A stretch of DNA of 38,880 nucleotides from T1Sed10-7 sp047921175. Lineage in GTDB: Bacteria > Actinomycetota > Nitriliruptoria > Nitriliruptorales > Nitriliruptoraceae. Location of the stretch: positions 1-38,880 of the forward strand of contig JBLRWQ010000025.1 of the NCBI GenBank assembly GCA_047921175.1. Direction: 5' to 3'. Below the pieces are notes generated by a model, which searched no databases, was not told where the DNA came from, and saw only the letters and a list, made by a program, of their open reading frames with translations. The position numbers and the translations under genes are program-made. Positions 7,586 to 15,801 of the stretch are shown here, piece after piece; positions within the stretch are counted from its first letter, which is position 1; the number at the start of each line of letters is the position of its first letter.

Positions 7586-8836
7586 TCAGGCGGCACGGCG
7601 CCCGGCGGCGAGCACCTCACGGAGCACCGCGGCCACCTCGGTGTCGCGGGGCAGGCCGACGTGGCTCGCGTCGACCGCGGTGACCCGCGTCGAGGTGGCA
7701 CCCCCGATCCGCCGCCAGCGGCCAGCGCCCATGGCCGAGCTCGCGCGCACCAGCGCATCGCCGAGCACGGCGTTGAGCGGGTGCCCGGGGTCGGCATGCA
7801 GCCGACCGACGACCAGGTGGTGGCGCACCCCGCCGAGCCACGCCGCGTCGACCGGTCGCCCCGTCAGCAGGCCGTCCACGAGACCCTCCGGCCACGCGGC
7901 CTCCTCCGTGGTCCCGTAGCGCAGGTCCTTGATGCCCTGGGACCGCCGGTCCAGCAGCGCCCCGATGGGGGCGGCGTGCCGCGAGGTCCGGCGCAACGTC
8001 CAGCTGGTGACGTTCGCGACCTTCTCCAGCCACGACCCGAGGTGTGGGGTGCCGAGGTAGACGAGGTCGTCCAGCCGCTCCAGCCACCTGGCCCCGCGGT
8101 CGACCGCCGCCGCGCAGGCGGCCCGCAGCAACAGCCCGCCCATCGAGTGGCCGACCAGCGTGAGCGAGGTGATCGGGACCGGCCACGAGGCGACCACGGC
8201 CTCCAGCGCGGCATCCAGGTCACGGCCGTTGCGCTCGATCGGACGGCCGGTGGCGTAGCGCACGAACAGCGGCGTGGCCCCCGACGCCTCGACGGCCGCG
8301 GGCAGGGTCGCGGTCTGCGCGTCGGACGGGAACCAGACCTGCTCGGTGTCGACCAGACCGTGGACGAACACCACGAGGCGGGAGCTGGCGGTCGGGACGG
8401 CCGAGGCCAGCTGCGCCGGGTCGAGCGGCCCCGACCGACCGGGGTGGCGCAGTGACAGGTCCTCCTCGAAGGAGGGCGTGACCGCGAGCAGCTCCGATGC
8501 CAGCGCCCCCTGAGCGATGGCCCGCGCCTTGGTCGCGGCCCGCGACGGTGACGGCGCGGCCGGGGTGGGCGCGGCGGCGACACGAGCACCGAGGTGGCAC
8601 GCCGCGGCGACGACCTCACCCGTACCGCGAAGCCCTGACCGGACCGCCCGGTAGGCGGCGTCGGTGGCGGCGTCGGTGGAGCGCTGCACCGGCCGGCCGA
8701 GGGGTCCGAGCCAGCGGTAGGCACCATCGCTGGCCGCCCGGTGGATGTCCTCGACCGCGCCGACGACGACCTGCTCGGCCACGGCGGCCACCAGGCGCGA
8801 CCACGCGGCGGCGTCGGTCCCGACACCCTGCGCCAC
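7586..8836 (-). CDS. Alpha/beta hydrolase (lipase/esterase-like)
   Basis: A 416-residue hydrolase. The N-terminal 145 residues are Ala-rich and helical, without a signal peptide. The alpha/beta hydrolase fold then starts with RLVVFVHGLVDT (oxyanion strand, 153-164) and has the nucleophile elbow GHSMGG with Ser231. VTAVDASHVGLPRD near the C-terminus supplies the probable catalytic His. The spacing and the YLGTPHLGS block after the elbow resemble triacylglycerol lipases and PGAP1-like hydrolases, which act on lipid esters. The helical N-terminal domain is what one might expect of a protein that sits on membranes or lipid granules (inference). GTG at 8836 has GAGGAG shortly upstream. About 78 bases separate it from the vWA gene end on the same strand. 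Confidence 0.75.
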   Translation of the reverse strand: MAQGVGTDAAAWSRLVAAVAEQVVVGAVEDIHRAASDGAYRWLGPLGRPVQRSTDAATDAAYRAVRSGLRGTGEVVAAACHLGARVAAAPTPAAPSPSRAATKARAIAQGALASELLAVTPSFEEDLSLRHPGRSGPLDPAQLASAVPTASSRLVVFVHGLVDTEQVWFPSDAQTATLPAAVEASGATPLFVRYATGRPIERNGRDLDAALEAVVASWPVPITSLTLVGHSMGGLLLRAACAAAVDRGARWLERLDDLVYLGTPHLGSWLEKVANVTSWTLRRTSRHAAPIGALLDRRSQGIKDLRYGTTEEAAWPEGLVDGLLTGRPVDAAWLGGVRHHLVVGRLHADPGHPLNAVLGDALVRASSAMGAGRWRRIGGATSTRVTAVDASHVGLPRDTEVAAVLREVLAAGRRAA

Positions 8837-8914
8837 CTCGGCTCCTCGCTACCCGAGGTGCGGACGGTAGCGCTGGACGCCCCCCGCACCGCGTATCGGT
8901 CCTCCGGGGGTAGC

Positions 8915-10171
8915 TCAGCCGTCGCTACGTCGGTGCCGGCGCTTGAGGTCGTGGGCGCCGTAGTGCAACCGCTTGCGCGCCTCCCGCGAGTAGGCAGCAT
9001 CGGCCAGTTCGTGCTCGGTGACCTCCAGCGCCTCGGCCTGCCGGAGCAGGTCATCGGACGCACCCGACCGCGGGGCGACCTCGCGCAGGTCTGCGACCGC
9101 CTCCCGCAGCACCCGAGCCGCCTGCTGGTGATCCCCATCGTCGGCGAGGTCGCGTGCTCTCTCCGTGGCACGGGCCGCGGCCAGCACCACCACCTCGTCC
9201 ACCACCTCCGGGTCCGGTGCGGCGGCCGCAGCCTCCTCGGCGGAGACGGCGTTGACGACCAGCGGGAAGCGCTGCTCGTGGCTGACCACCTCGTCGCCGA
9301 CGGTCACGTAGCGCAGCACCAGCTCCGCGACCTGCTGGACCCCGAGCTGGACGAGATGCGGCAGGTGCAGGCGCACGACCACCCGCAGCCGCTGGCCGGC
9401 GTAGGCATCGCCGAGCTGGACCTGCACCCCACCGTCGACGGGCGCCGAGGGGTAGTCGTTGAGCACCGCGAGCAGCTGGACCTCGGGTCCGGGCCGCAGC
9501 TCCAGGCTGACGTTCTGGGCGACAACAGCGACCAGGTCGTCGAACTCCTGCGCGAAGATCTCCGGGATGGCCTCGACCGACGCCGCGAACCAGCTCCGCC
9601 CGCCACCGGCGTCGGCCAGCTCGGTCAGCAGCTCCTCCGCGAAGCCGGCGCCCACACCGATCGTGGTGGTGGAGATCCCGTCGGCCGATGCTGTCCGCGC
9701 GATCGACGTGAGCTGCGCCGGCGAGGTCACGCCCTGGTTGGCGAGCCCGTCGGTCAGGACGAGGACACGCCGGATCCCGTCGTCCCGGCGGCGGACCTCC
9801 TCGAGCGCCTTCAGCCACCCACCGGAGAGGTTCGTCAGCCCCCCACGCCCGATCGCGTCGATCCTCGGCCCCAGCACCGCGAGGTCGGGGGCCGCGAGGC
9901 TGGACACGAGCGCCACCTCGTCGTCGAAGGCGACCAGCGCCAAGGCGTCCTCCTTGTCGAGTCGTTCCGCGAGGTAGCGGGCGCACCGCTTCACCGTCTC
10001 GAGCTTCTCCCCCGACATCGACCCCGACCGGTCCAGCGCGAGGCCCACACGCACCGGTTGCCGTGTCCCGTCCTGCTCGGCCTCAGGAACCGCCAACTCG
10101 AACATGACGTGGACGTCGTGTTCGGTCTCCACCGCCAACAGCTCGTGCTCGAACCGGACCATCCCATCCAT
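8915..10171 (-). CDS. von Willebrand factor type A domain protein
   Basis: A 418-residue cytoplasmic protein. Residues 38-205 form a vWA domain with a complete metal-ion-dependent adhesion site: D47-R-S49-G-S51, then GGLTNLSGG with the Thr, then LVLTDG with the distal Asp. The middle (210-320) is a beta-rich region and the last 100 residues are charged helix with many Ala, Glu and Arg. Bacterial proteins of this plan resemble yeast-type Hse/Ube-binding or TerY/YfbK-like vWA proteins; partners are unknown. ATG at 10171 was preferred over an earlier in-frame codon at 10270 and over ATG 10162, because GGAGG lies about 7 bases upstream of 10171. It is divergent from the truncated hydrolase at 10297. 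Confidence 0.8.
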   Translation of the reverse strand: MDGMVRFEHELLAVETEHDVHVMFELAVPEAEQDGTRQPVRVGLALDRSGSMSGEKLETVKRCARYLAERLDKEDALALVAFDDEVALVSSLAAPDLAVLGPRIDAIGRGGLTNLSGGWLKALEEVRRRDDGIRRVLVLTDGLANQGVTSPAQLTSIARTASADGISTTTIGVGAGFAEELLTELADAGGGRSWFAASVEAIPEIFAQEFDDLVAVVAQNVSLELRPGPEVQLLAVLNDYPSAPVDGGVQVQLGDAYAGQRLRVVVRLHLPHLVQLGVQQVAELVLRYVTVGDEVVSHEQRFPLVVNAVSAEEAAAAAPDPEVVDEVVVLAAARATERARDLADDGDHQQAARVLREAVADLREVAPRSGASDDLLRQAEALEVTEHELADAAYSREARKRLHYGAHDLKRRHRRSDG

Positions 10172-10296
10172 CCCCCACCTCCGCGACGAGAGCGAAGCCC
10201 GACCATACGTCGAGGGTGCGACACGGCTCGCAGCACGATGGGATCCGCCGAGCCACCCGCCGGCATGCACAGCCCTTCGCAGGCGAGGAACCTGGC

Positions 10297-10692
10297 ATGA
10301 CGATCGAGCACTTCGCCGTCAGCTCGACCCCGGACCGCGACGAGGTGGTGACGCTCGCCGGCGGCCGACGCGTCGCGGTACTGGACGCGCTCCACCTCGA
10401 CGCCTGCACCGAGGTCGGCTGGTCCGCCGGCGCCCACCAGGCGCTGGCGCTCGGTGCGCTCCACCCGGAGCGGGTCGACCGGATGGTGCTGGCCTGCGGT
10501 CCCGGGACGGCGGATGATCCGGAGCTGCTGGCCCAGCGCACCGATGCCACGGAGCGGGTGGTCGCCGCGGTCCGCGCAGGCGCCGCAGACGCGCTCGTCC
10601 GGGTGGTCGAGCGCTTCCGCGGGCTGGCCGAGGACCCCGAGACGATCCTGCGCGCGATCCTGGCGAACGATTGCGACCCGCGGATCCCACCG
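10297..10692 (+). pseudogene. Truncated alpha/beta hydrolase remnant
   Basis: The ORF from ATG 10297 (GAGGAA upstream) contains one clear hydrolase block: LDALHLDACTEVGWSAG with the GxSxG nucleophile elbow, followed by ALALGALHPERVDRMVLACG and a helical cap-like stretch to LRAILANDCDPRIP. Only about 30 residues precede the elbow block, where about 90 are needed for the first strands and the HG oxyanion motif. After about 10692 the frame continues but the translation becomes Arg/Ser/Pro-rich and loses all fold character, with no C-terminal His. This is best read as a decayed hydrolase with an internal 5' deletion and a lost 3' end. The exact right limit is a judgement. Nothing recognisable fills 10693-10868. 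Confidence 0.55.
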
Positions 10693-10868
10693 TGCCGGTG
10701 GACGCCTGGTGGAGATCCGCATCCGATCGGACCTCCAACTGAGACTGCTTGCCCCAGTTGGCGGACCTCGATCATCAACGAGCTGGCTGAGCGATCATGG
10801 CAACGAGCGTCGCGGAGCCCTCGGTCCTCGAGGCCGCCGACGTCCGGAACACGAACGGCAACGCAGGG

Positions 10869-11039
10869 TCACCCTGCCCGGCTGCTCCCGCGGACCGCGA
10901 AGACCAACGACGTTGACGTGAGGACGATGACCAGCGCGATGAACAGGGCCGGAAGGGTGCCGGTCGCCGCCACGCTGGCCATGGTGGCCGCGGCGAGCAT
11001 GAGCACCGCTGCCAGGCGGTTGCCTTCACGTCTTCCCAC
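10869..11039 (-). CDS. Small two-helix membrane protein (56 aa), hypothetical
   Basis: A short minus-strand ORF from GTG 11039 to TGA at 10869-10871. The product reads GRREGNRLAAVLMLAAA, then a first hydrophobic helix to about residue 25, a Gly-Thr-Leu-Pro turn, a second helix (about 30-48) and a basic tail. The pattern is a clean helical hairpin with basic ends on the same side, and third codon positions are GC-rich as in the neighbours. Other frames here give Arg/Ser-rich nonsense. The ribosome site is weak and I recognise no family. It lies alone between the broken hydrolase and the XRE gene. Confidence 0.4.
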   Translation of the reverse strand: MGRREGNRLAAVLMLAAATMASVAATGTLPALFIALVIVLTSTSLVFAVRGSSRAG

Positions 11040-11166
11040 GGAACCCCCGATGTGATCGACCGTGTCGATACTGATGGTCGGCCGCGGGGCACACGGTGCG
11101 CGGGCGTCATGCTGTCACCTTGTGGAGCACGTGAGCCCGCCCGCACCGCATGACACTCTCTAGCGT

Positions 11167-11721
11167 ATGCGACTGGTCGACGAGCTCAGGGATGCGCGAC
11201 ATCAGCGTTCGCGCTCGCAGCGCGATGTGGCGCGCCGCGCTGGCATGTCCCAACCTGCTCTCGCCGCCCTGGAGGCAGGCCGGGGCAACCCGACCCTCGA
11301 CACGCTGGAGAGGTGGGTACGCGCGCTGGACCTCGAGCTTGCTGCGCTTCCTCGGGAGCGTGACCCGCTCGTTGACGTCACCACGGCGCTCGGGGATGCC
11401 GATGACGCCCTCGCGTTCCGCCTCGGGCTCGAGTTGCTCGACCGGCTACGCGAGATGGGCCAGACCGAGCTCGTGGACATCGTGTCGCGCGCCCCCCGTG
11501 CGAGCTCCGAGCGCTACGACGCACTCATCGGTGCGGTCGTGGAGCTCGTCTGTCTCGAACGCGGCATCGATGCTCCGACCTGGTGCGCCGAGCCGGTCGC
11601 ATCTCCGACCTGGTGGGTCTCACCGCTCCCATCCGCGCGGCGTCACGCCCTCGCGACCTGCCCTGCACCGTTCCGCACCCGCGGCATCATGATCGACGAA
11701 ACGGACGTGATGCGCGCATGA
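11167..11721 (+). CDS. XRE-family helix-turn-helix protein (probable antitoxin)
   Basis: A 184-residue protein. Residues 1-60 form an XRE/Cro-type helix-turn-helix (RSQRDVARRAGMSQPALAALE, then GNPTLDTLERWVRALD). A helical middle follows (70-140), and the tail ends RGIMIDETDVMRA. Its stop overlaps the start of the next gene as ATGA, so the two are translationally coupled. An XRE regulator coupled to an AbiEii-like nucleotidyltransferase is a known toxin-antitoxin arrangement, in which the first gene represses the pair and neutralises the second. The antitoxin role is inferred from that context. No Shine-Dalgarno sequence is visible before ATG 11167. The neighbourhood, with a broken gene and an orphan small ORF, looks like accessory DNA. 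Confidence 0.75.
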   Translation: MRLVDELRDARHQRSRSQRDVARRAGMSQPALAALEAGRGNPTLDTLERWVRALDLELAALPRERDPLVDVTTALGDADDALAFRLGLELLDRLREMGQTELVDIVSRAPRASSERYDALIGAVVELVCLERGIDAPTWCAEPVASPTWWVSPLPSARRHALATCPAPFRTRGIMIDETDVMRA

Positions 11722-12383
11722 GCGCCCCCCTCTTCGACCGCAGCGCCATCCAACGCGCCCTTGAAGCGCTGAACGAGGAACTGCAACGTCGGCGGGTCCG
11801 CGCGGACATCCACCTGGTCGGTGGGGCAGCGATGCTGCTCGCCTACAGCGAGCGTCCGGCGACGCGTGACCTCGACGGTGTCTGGGAGCCCGACACGCCG
11901 GTTCGAGAGGCTGCCTGGGCGGTCGCACGGCGGCTCGACCTCCCGAGGAACTGGCTCAACAACCAGGCCAGCGTCTACATGTCGTCGCGAGCGACCACTG
12001 GGCGGGTCGTGTTCCACGGAAGCCACCTTCGCGTCATGGTGGCCTCGGCTGAACACCTCCTTGCCATGAAGGTCATGGCAAGCCGACCGGCGAACGACGC
12101 CGAGGACATCAGCGCGCTCGCGGCGATGCTCGGGATCGCAACCGTGGACGAGGTGCTCGACCTGGTGCGCCAGCACTTCCCGGACGATCCCGTGCCTGCC
12201 CGGGCACGCGACCTTCTCCACGACATCGTCCCTGGCGCGGCTGCAACAGCACCAGCGTCGACGACGCCTGCTGCTGCGGCCGAAGGACCTCGATCGACCC
12301 GGCCGCGGTGTAACCGTCCGATGAAGCGCGTCCGTGGGCGGTGCTCACGTCCACACGGGCACGACGGACCGTGTCGTCGCTGA
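11718..12383 (+). CDS. AbiEii/DUF6036-like nucleotidyltransferase with Cys/His tail (probable toxin)
   Basis: A 221-residue protein with a minimal nucleotidyltransferase fold. IHLVGGAAMLLAYS gives the GG block, followed by TRDLD with metal-binding D51 and D53. AEHLLAMKVMASR and DAEDISALAAML match the Lys and Asp-x-x-Asp-Ile features of AbiEii-type transferases, some of which modify tRNA and stop growth. A linker rich in Ala, Pro and Thr (about 170-195) leads to a tail with C198, C209, H213, H215 and C219, a likely small zinc knuckle. Such tails are not part of the transferase core and may bind RNA or a partner (inference). ATG at 11718 overlaps the XRE stop. A perfect hairpin lies 28 bases after the stop. 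Confidence 0.7.
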   Translation: MSAPLFDRSAIQRALEALNEELQRRRVRADIHLVGGAAMLLAYSERPATRDLDGVWEPDTPVREAAWAVARRLDLPRNWLNNQASVYMSSRATTGRVVFHGSHLRVMVASAEHLLAMKVMASRPANDAEDISALAAMLGIATVDEVLDLVRQHFPDDPVPARARDLLHDIVPGAAATAPASTTPAAAAEGPRSTRPRCNRPMKRVRGRCSRPHGHDGPCRR

Positions 12384-12410
12384 GAACGCAGTGAGGGACC
12401 AGCGGAACGG

Positions 12411-12442
12411 CACAGGGAGGAGCCTCATGGCTCCTCCCTGTG
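12411..12442. terminator. Perfect 14-bp hairpin between convergent genes
   Basis: CACAGGGAGGAGCC at 12411-12424 is exactly repeated in inverted form at 12429-12442, with a 4-base loop TCAT. It sits 27 bases beyond the nucleotidyltransferase stop and 77 bases beyond the nrdJ stop, so it can serve as a terminator for both directions. There is no long T run, which is common for actinobacterial terminators. The rest of 12384-12519 shows no gene. Confidence 0.75.
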
Positions 12443-12519
12443 CTTGCTGCTGTCAGCGTCCCGGTCGAAGTGGTCTCAACTCGATGCGGATCTCCGGTCC
12501 GAAACGGTGCGACTCGCCA

Positions 12520-15327
12520 TCACGAGCAACCGCTCGTCGTGCCGCAGGACTCGCACACGTGGCACGCACCGGCGCGGATCATCTTGATGCCGCAGTCGAA
12601 GCACATCGGCGCGTCGTGGTCCACCGGCATCGACGCCGCGCTGACCTTGGGCAGCGGCTCGGAGGTCCGGACCGCCTCCGCGGACGGCGTGGTCGGCACC
12701 TCGGGCTCGCGGTCGCCGTAGCTCTGGTCGAGCATCTGGGTCCGCTCCTCGACCGTGTAGATCCCCAGCGCCTCGCGCTCCTCGTAGGGCAGGTACTCCA
12801 GCGCCAGCTTGCGGGCCAGGAAGTCCACCACCGAGGTGGCGAACCGGACCTCGTCGTCGTCGGTCATCCCGGCCGGCTCGAAGCGCATGTTCATGAACTT
12901 CGCCACGTAGGCCTCGAGCGGCACGCCGTACTGCAGCCCGATCGACATCGAGATCGCGAAGGCATCCAGCAGCCCCGACAGGGTCGAGCCCTGCTTGCCG
13001 ATCTTGACGAACAGCTCGCCCATCCCGTCGCCGGGGTACTCGCCGGCGGTGATGTAGCCCTTCGCGTCCCCGACCCGGAAGCTGATGGTCTGCGAGGGGC
13101 GGGTCTTGGGCAGCTTGCGCCGCTGGGGCACGTGCACCACCTCGGTGACCACCGCTGCTTCCGGGGCCTTGGCGTCCTCCTTCTTCGACACGCTCAGCGG
13201 CTGCGCCACCTTGCAGTTGTCGCGGTAGATGGCGATGGCCTTGACCCCGAGCTTCCACGCGTCGAGGTGGAGCTGCTCGACATCCTCGACGGTGGCCGTC
13301 TCCGGCAGGTTCACGGTCTTGGAGATGGCACCGGAGATGAACGGCTGCGCGGCCGCCATCATCCGGACGTGGCCCATGTAGTGGATCGCGTCGTCACCCA
13401 TCGCGCACTGGAAGACCTTGGTGTGCTCCGGCAGCAGCGCCGGCGCCCCGTGGATGGTCTTGTTCTCCGCGATGTAGTCGATGATGGCCTCGACCTGCTC
13501 CTCCGCGTAGCCGAGGTGGCGCAGCGCCTGGGGCACGGTCTGGTTGACGATCTGGATCGAGGCGCCACCGACCATCTTCTTCATCTTGACGAGGCCGAGG
13601 TCGGGCTCGATCCCGGTGGTGTCGCAGTCCATCATCAGGCCGATGGTGCCGGTCGGCGCCAGCACGGAGGCCTGTGCGTTGCGGTAGCCGTGCTCGCGAC
13701 CGAGCTCGAGCGCCTCGTCCCAGGCGGTACGGGCCGCGACCATCAGGTCCTTCGGCACGGGGCGGGGGTCGATGCCATCGACCGCGTCGCGGTGCTTGCC
13801 GATCACCCGCAGCATCGACGTAGCGTTCTTGGCGTAGCCGTTGTGGGGGCCCTTGACCCGGGCCAGCTCCGCGGAGGTGCGGTAGGCGTGCCCGGTCATG
13901 ACCGCGGTCAGCGCCCCGGCCCAGGCCCGACCCTCGTCGGAGTCGTACGGCAGCCCGAGCGACATCAGCAGCCCGCCGAGGTTGGCGTACCCGAGCCCGA
14001 GCTCGCGGAAGTCGACCGCGTTCTGGCCGATCGCCTCGGTCGGGTAGCTCGAGTAGCCGACGATGATCTCCTGTGCGGTGAACACCACCTCGACGGCGCG
14101 CTTGTAGGCCTCGACGTCGAACCGGCCGGCCTCGTAGTCGTAGAACTTCTTGAGGTTGAGCGAGGCGAGGTTGCAGGCGGAGTTGTCGAGGTGCATGTAC
14201 TCCGAGCAGGGGTTGGAGCCGTTGATCCGGCCCGACTCCGGCGAGGTGTGCCAGTCGTTGATGGTGGTGTCGTACTGCAGCCCCGGGTCGGCGCACTCCC
14301 AGGCGGCCTGCGAGAGCTGCCGCATGACGTCACGGGCGTCCTTCTCCTCGAGCACCTCACCGGTGGTCACGGCGCGGACCGGGTACGTGGTGCCGGCCTC
14401 GTAGGCGCGCATGAACTCGTCGGTCACACGGACGGAGTTGTTGGCGTTCTGGAACTGGACCGACGCGTAGTCCTCGCCGTCGAGGTCCATGTCGAACCCG
14501 GCCTCACGCAGCGCCCGGATCTTGTGCTCCTCGCGAGCCTTGGTCCAGATGAAGTCCTCGATATCGGGGTGGTCGACGTTGAGGATGACCATCTTGGCCG
14601 CGCGACGGGTCTTGCCGCCGGACTTGATGGTGCCGGCGGAGGCGTCCGCGCCGCGCATGAAGCTGACCGGCCCGGAGGCCTCGCCGCCGCCCTTGAGGAT
14701 CTCCTTGGAGGAGCGGATCGTCGACAGGTTGATCCCGGCGCCGGAGCCGCCCTTGAAGATCGTGCCCTCCTCGACGTACCAGTTGAGGATCGAGGCCATG
14801 GTGTCCTCGACCGCGAGGATGAAGCAGGCCGAGCACTGCGGCGTCTCCTCGACGCCGACGTTGAACCAGACGGGCGAGTTGAAGGCGGCCTTCTGGTTGA
14901 CGAGGAGGTGCTTGAGCTCCGCGTTGAAGACCTCGGCCGAGTCCTCGTCGGCGAAGTAGCCCCCGTCGATCCCCCACCCGGTGATGGTGTCGGCGACCCG
15001 GTCGATCATCTGCCGCACGGAGTGCTCCCGCTCCGGGGTGCCGAGCGTGCCGCGGAAGTACTTCTGGCTGACGATCTGGGTCGCCATCATCGACCAGCTC
15101 TTGGGGAACTCGACCCCGCGCTGCTCGAAGGAGGTGGAGCCGTCGCGCCAGTTGGTCAGGATGGCGTCACGCAGCTCCCACTCGAGCTCGTCGTAGGGGT
15201 GCACCCCCGGCCGGGTGAAGAAACGGTCGAGCTTGAGCCCGTGATGTCCGTCGCGTTCCTCGACGTGCAGCGGGGCGCTGCTGACGTCGATCACGGTCTG
15301 CTCGTCGGCTCGGGTGGTGTCGGCCAT
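12520..15327 (-). CDS. nrdJ: Adenosylcobalamin-dependent (class II) ribonucleotide reductase
   Basis: A 935-residue class II ribonucleotide reductase that makes deoxyribonucleotides using a B12-generated thiyl radical, so it needs no oxygen. The landmarks are C165 and C168 in PQCSACFIL; the finger-loop block NPCSEYMHLDNSACNLAS with C374, E376 and C385; the effector and substrate segments FKGGSGAGINLS and VLAPTGTIGLMMDCDTTG; and a C-terminal zinc-ribbon-like tail with C922, C925, C928 and C934 that reloads the active-site disulfide. Length and domain order match the long actinobacterial NrdJ. ATG at 15327 has GAGGA 5-9 bases upstream. A NrdR box lies about 215 bases upstream and nrdR is about 5 kb away in the same window. 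No B12-box-type riboswitch was seen in the leader. Confidence 0.97.
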   Translation of the reverse strand: MADTTRADEQTVIDVSSAPLHVEERDGHHGLKLDRFFTRPGVHPYDELEWELRDAILTNWRDGSTSFEQRGVEFPKSWSMMATQIVSQKYFRGTLGTPEREHSVRQMIDRVADTITGWGIDGGYFADEDSAEVFNAELKHLLVNQKAAFNSPVWFNVGVEETPQCSACFILAVEDTMASILNWYVEEGTIFKGGSGAGINLSTIRSSKEILKGGGEASGPVSFMRGADASAGTIKSGGKTRRAAKMVILNVDHPDIEDFIWTKAREEHKIRALREAGFDMDLDGEDYASVQFQNANNSVRVTDEFMRAYEAGTTYPVRAVTTGEVLEEKDARDVMRQLSQAAWECADPGLQYDTTINDWHTSPESGRINGSNPCSEYMHLDNSACNLASLNLKKFYDYEAGRFDVEAYKRAVEVVFTAQEIIVGYSSYPTEAIGQNAVDFRELGLGYANLGGLLMSLGLPYDSDEGRAWAGALTAVMTGHAYRTSAELARVKGPHNGYAKNATSMLRVIGKHRDAVDGIDPRPVPKDLMVAARTAWDEALELGREHGYRNAQASVLAPTGTIGLMMDCDTTGIEPDLGLVKMKKMVGGASIQIVNQTVPQALRHLGYAEEQVEAIIDYIAENKTIHGAPALLPEHTKVFQCAMGDDAIHYMGHVRMMAAAQPFISGAISKTVNLPETATVEDVEQLHLDAWKLGVKAIAIYRDNCKVAQPLSVSKKEDAKAPEAAVVTEVVHVPQRRKLPKTRPSQTISFRVGDAKGYITAGEYPGDGMGELFVKIGKQGSTLSGLLDAFAISMSIGLQYGVPLEAYVAKFMNMRFEPAGMTDDDEVRFATSVVDFLARKLALEYLPYEEREALGIYTVEERTQMLDQSYGDREPEVPTTPSAEAVRTSEPLPKVSAASMPVDHDAPMCFDCGIKMIRAGACHVCESCGTTSGCS

Positions 15328-15507
15328 GGGTCCTCGGCTCCTGTCTGTCCATCACACCCGGCGGTCGGAGACCAGCTGCAGGTGGGCTCGGTACGGCTCG
15401 TCATCCGGCTCACGCGGTGGGAACTACACCGCTGCAAGTCGGAAGCGCACTGAACCTCCCAGCGCGACACTACGCAAGCATCGATCTGCGACACGCACCC
15501 CCTCGAC

Positions 15508-15523
15508 CCACAAGGGATGGTGG
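15508..15523. promoter_or_regulatory. Possible second, degenerate NrdR box
   Basis: The 16-mer CCACAAGGGATGGTGG keeps about 10 positions of the NrdR-box consensus (ACACWATATATWGTGT), including the outer CA and GTG. It starts 33 bases from the strong box at 15541, close to the three-helical-turn spacing seen for paired NrdR boxes. Its centre is poor, so on its own it would not be called. Confidence 0.4.
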
Positions 15524-15540
15524 TGCTGACGGGACTGCAG

Positions 15541-15556
15541 GCACAACATCTTGTGT
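15541..15556. promoter_or_regulatory. NrdR box upstream of nrdJ
   Basis: On the minus strand this reads ACACAAGATGTTGTGC, which matches the NrdR consensus ACACWATATATWGTGT at 13 of 16 positions, with the conserved inner CWA...TWG intact. It lies about 215 bases upstream of the nrdJ start. The window encodes NrdR itself at 20734-21201. NrdR-nucleotide complexes repress ribonucleotide reductase genes at such sites. Confidence 0.75.
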
Positions 15557-15610
15557 TCCCACCGTTCCTCCCCCGCTTGCTCCACCCATCATCCCCAACC
15601 GATGGGGGTG

Positions 15611-15619
15611 TTGTCCACA
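15611..15619 (+). promoter_or_regulatory. DnaA-box-like nonamer TTGTCCACA
   Basis: TTGTCCACA is the preferred DnaA box form in high-GC actinobacteria. It lies 55 bases on the nrdJ-distal side of the NrdR box and is embedded in an inverted repeat GTGTTG...CAACAC (15608-15626). Across the gene-free 474 bases 15328-15801, this, the NrdR boxes and the two divergent promoters they imply are all I can identify. One nonamer alone can occur by chance. Confidence 0.4.
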
Positions 15620-15801
15620 GCAACACGCACCGCTTCCTGTTCGCAAGCAGCGCGGTCTGCGCACGCGGTCGGGGACAGGAACGCACGTGCCGCCGAGGGG
15701 CGTGGCGCGCTACTCGCACCGGCAGGGGGGAGCTCCTGCCCCAGGTCCGGCGGCCGCTCGCGTAGCATCGGCCACGCACCGACCGGCACCGCGGAGCGCC
15801 C

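Noticed and set aside
8904..8916. GGGGGTAGCTCAG resembles the 5' end and D-arm of a tRNA.
   Set aside because: No matching acceptor strand, anticodon arm or TTCGA loop follows within 90 bases, and the bases are the 3' end and flank of the vWA gene.
10775..11146. A 123-codon minus-strand ORF overlapping the small membrane ORF.
   Set aside because: Its translation is Arg/Ser/Pro-rich with no hydrophobic order, while the frame at 10869-11039 gives a clean membrane hairpin.
12334..15453. A 1039-codon open plus-strand frame across the nrdJ region.
   Set aside because: It is antisense to an unmistakable nrdJ, and its product is Val/Asp/His/Arg-rich with no motif.
15328..15540. Possible cobalamin riboswitch in the nrdJ leader, expected for some B12-related genes.
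   Set aside because: No B12-box-like conserved segment or the expected long multi-stem arrangement could be found; control by NrdR boxes explains the region better.
15580..15612. Imperfect inverted repeat CACCCATC...GATGGGGGTG, terminator-like.
   Set aside because: The stem needs a two-base bulge, and no gene ends nearby.
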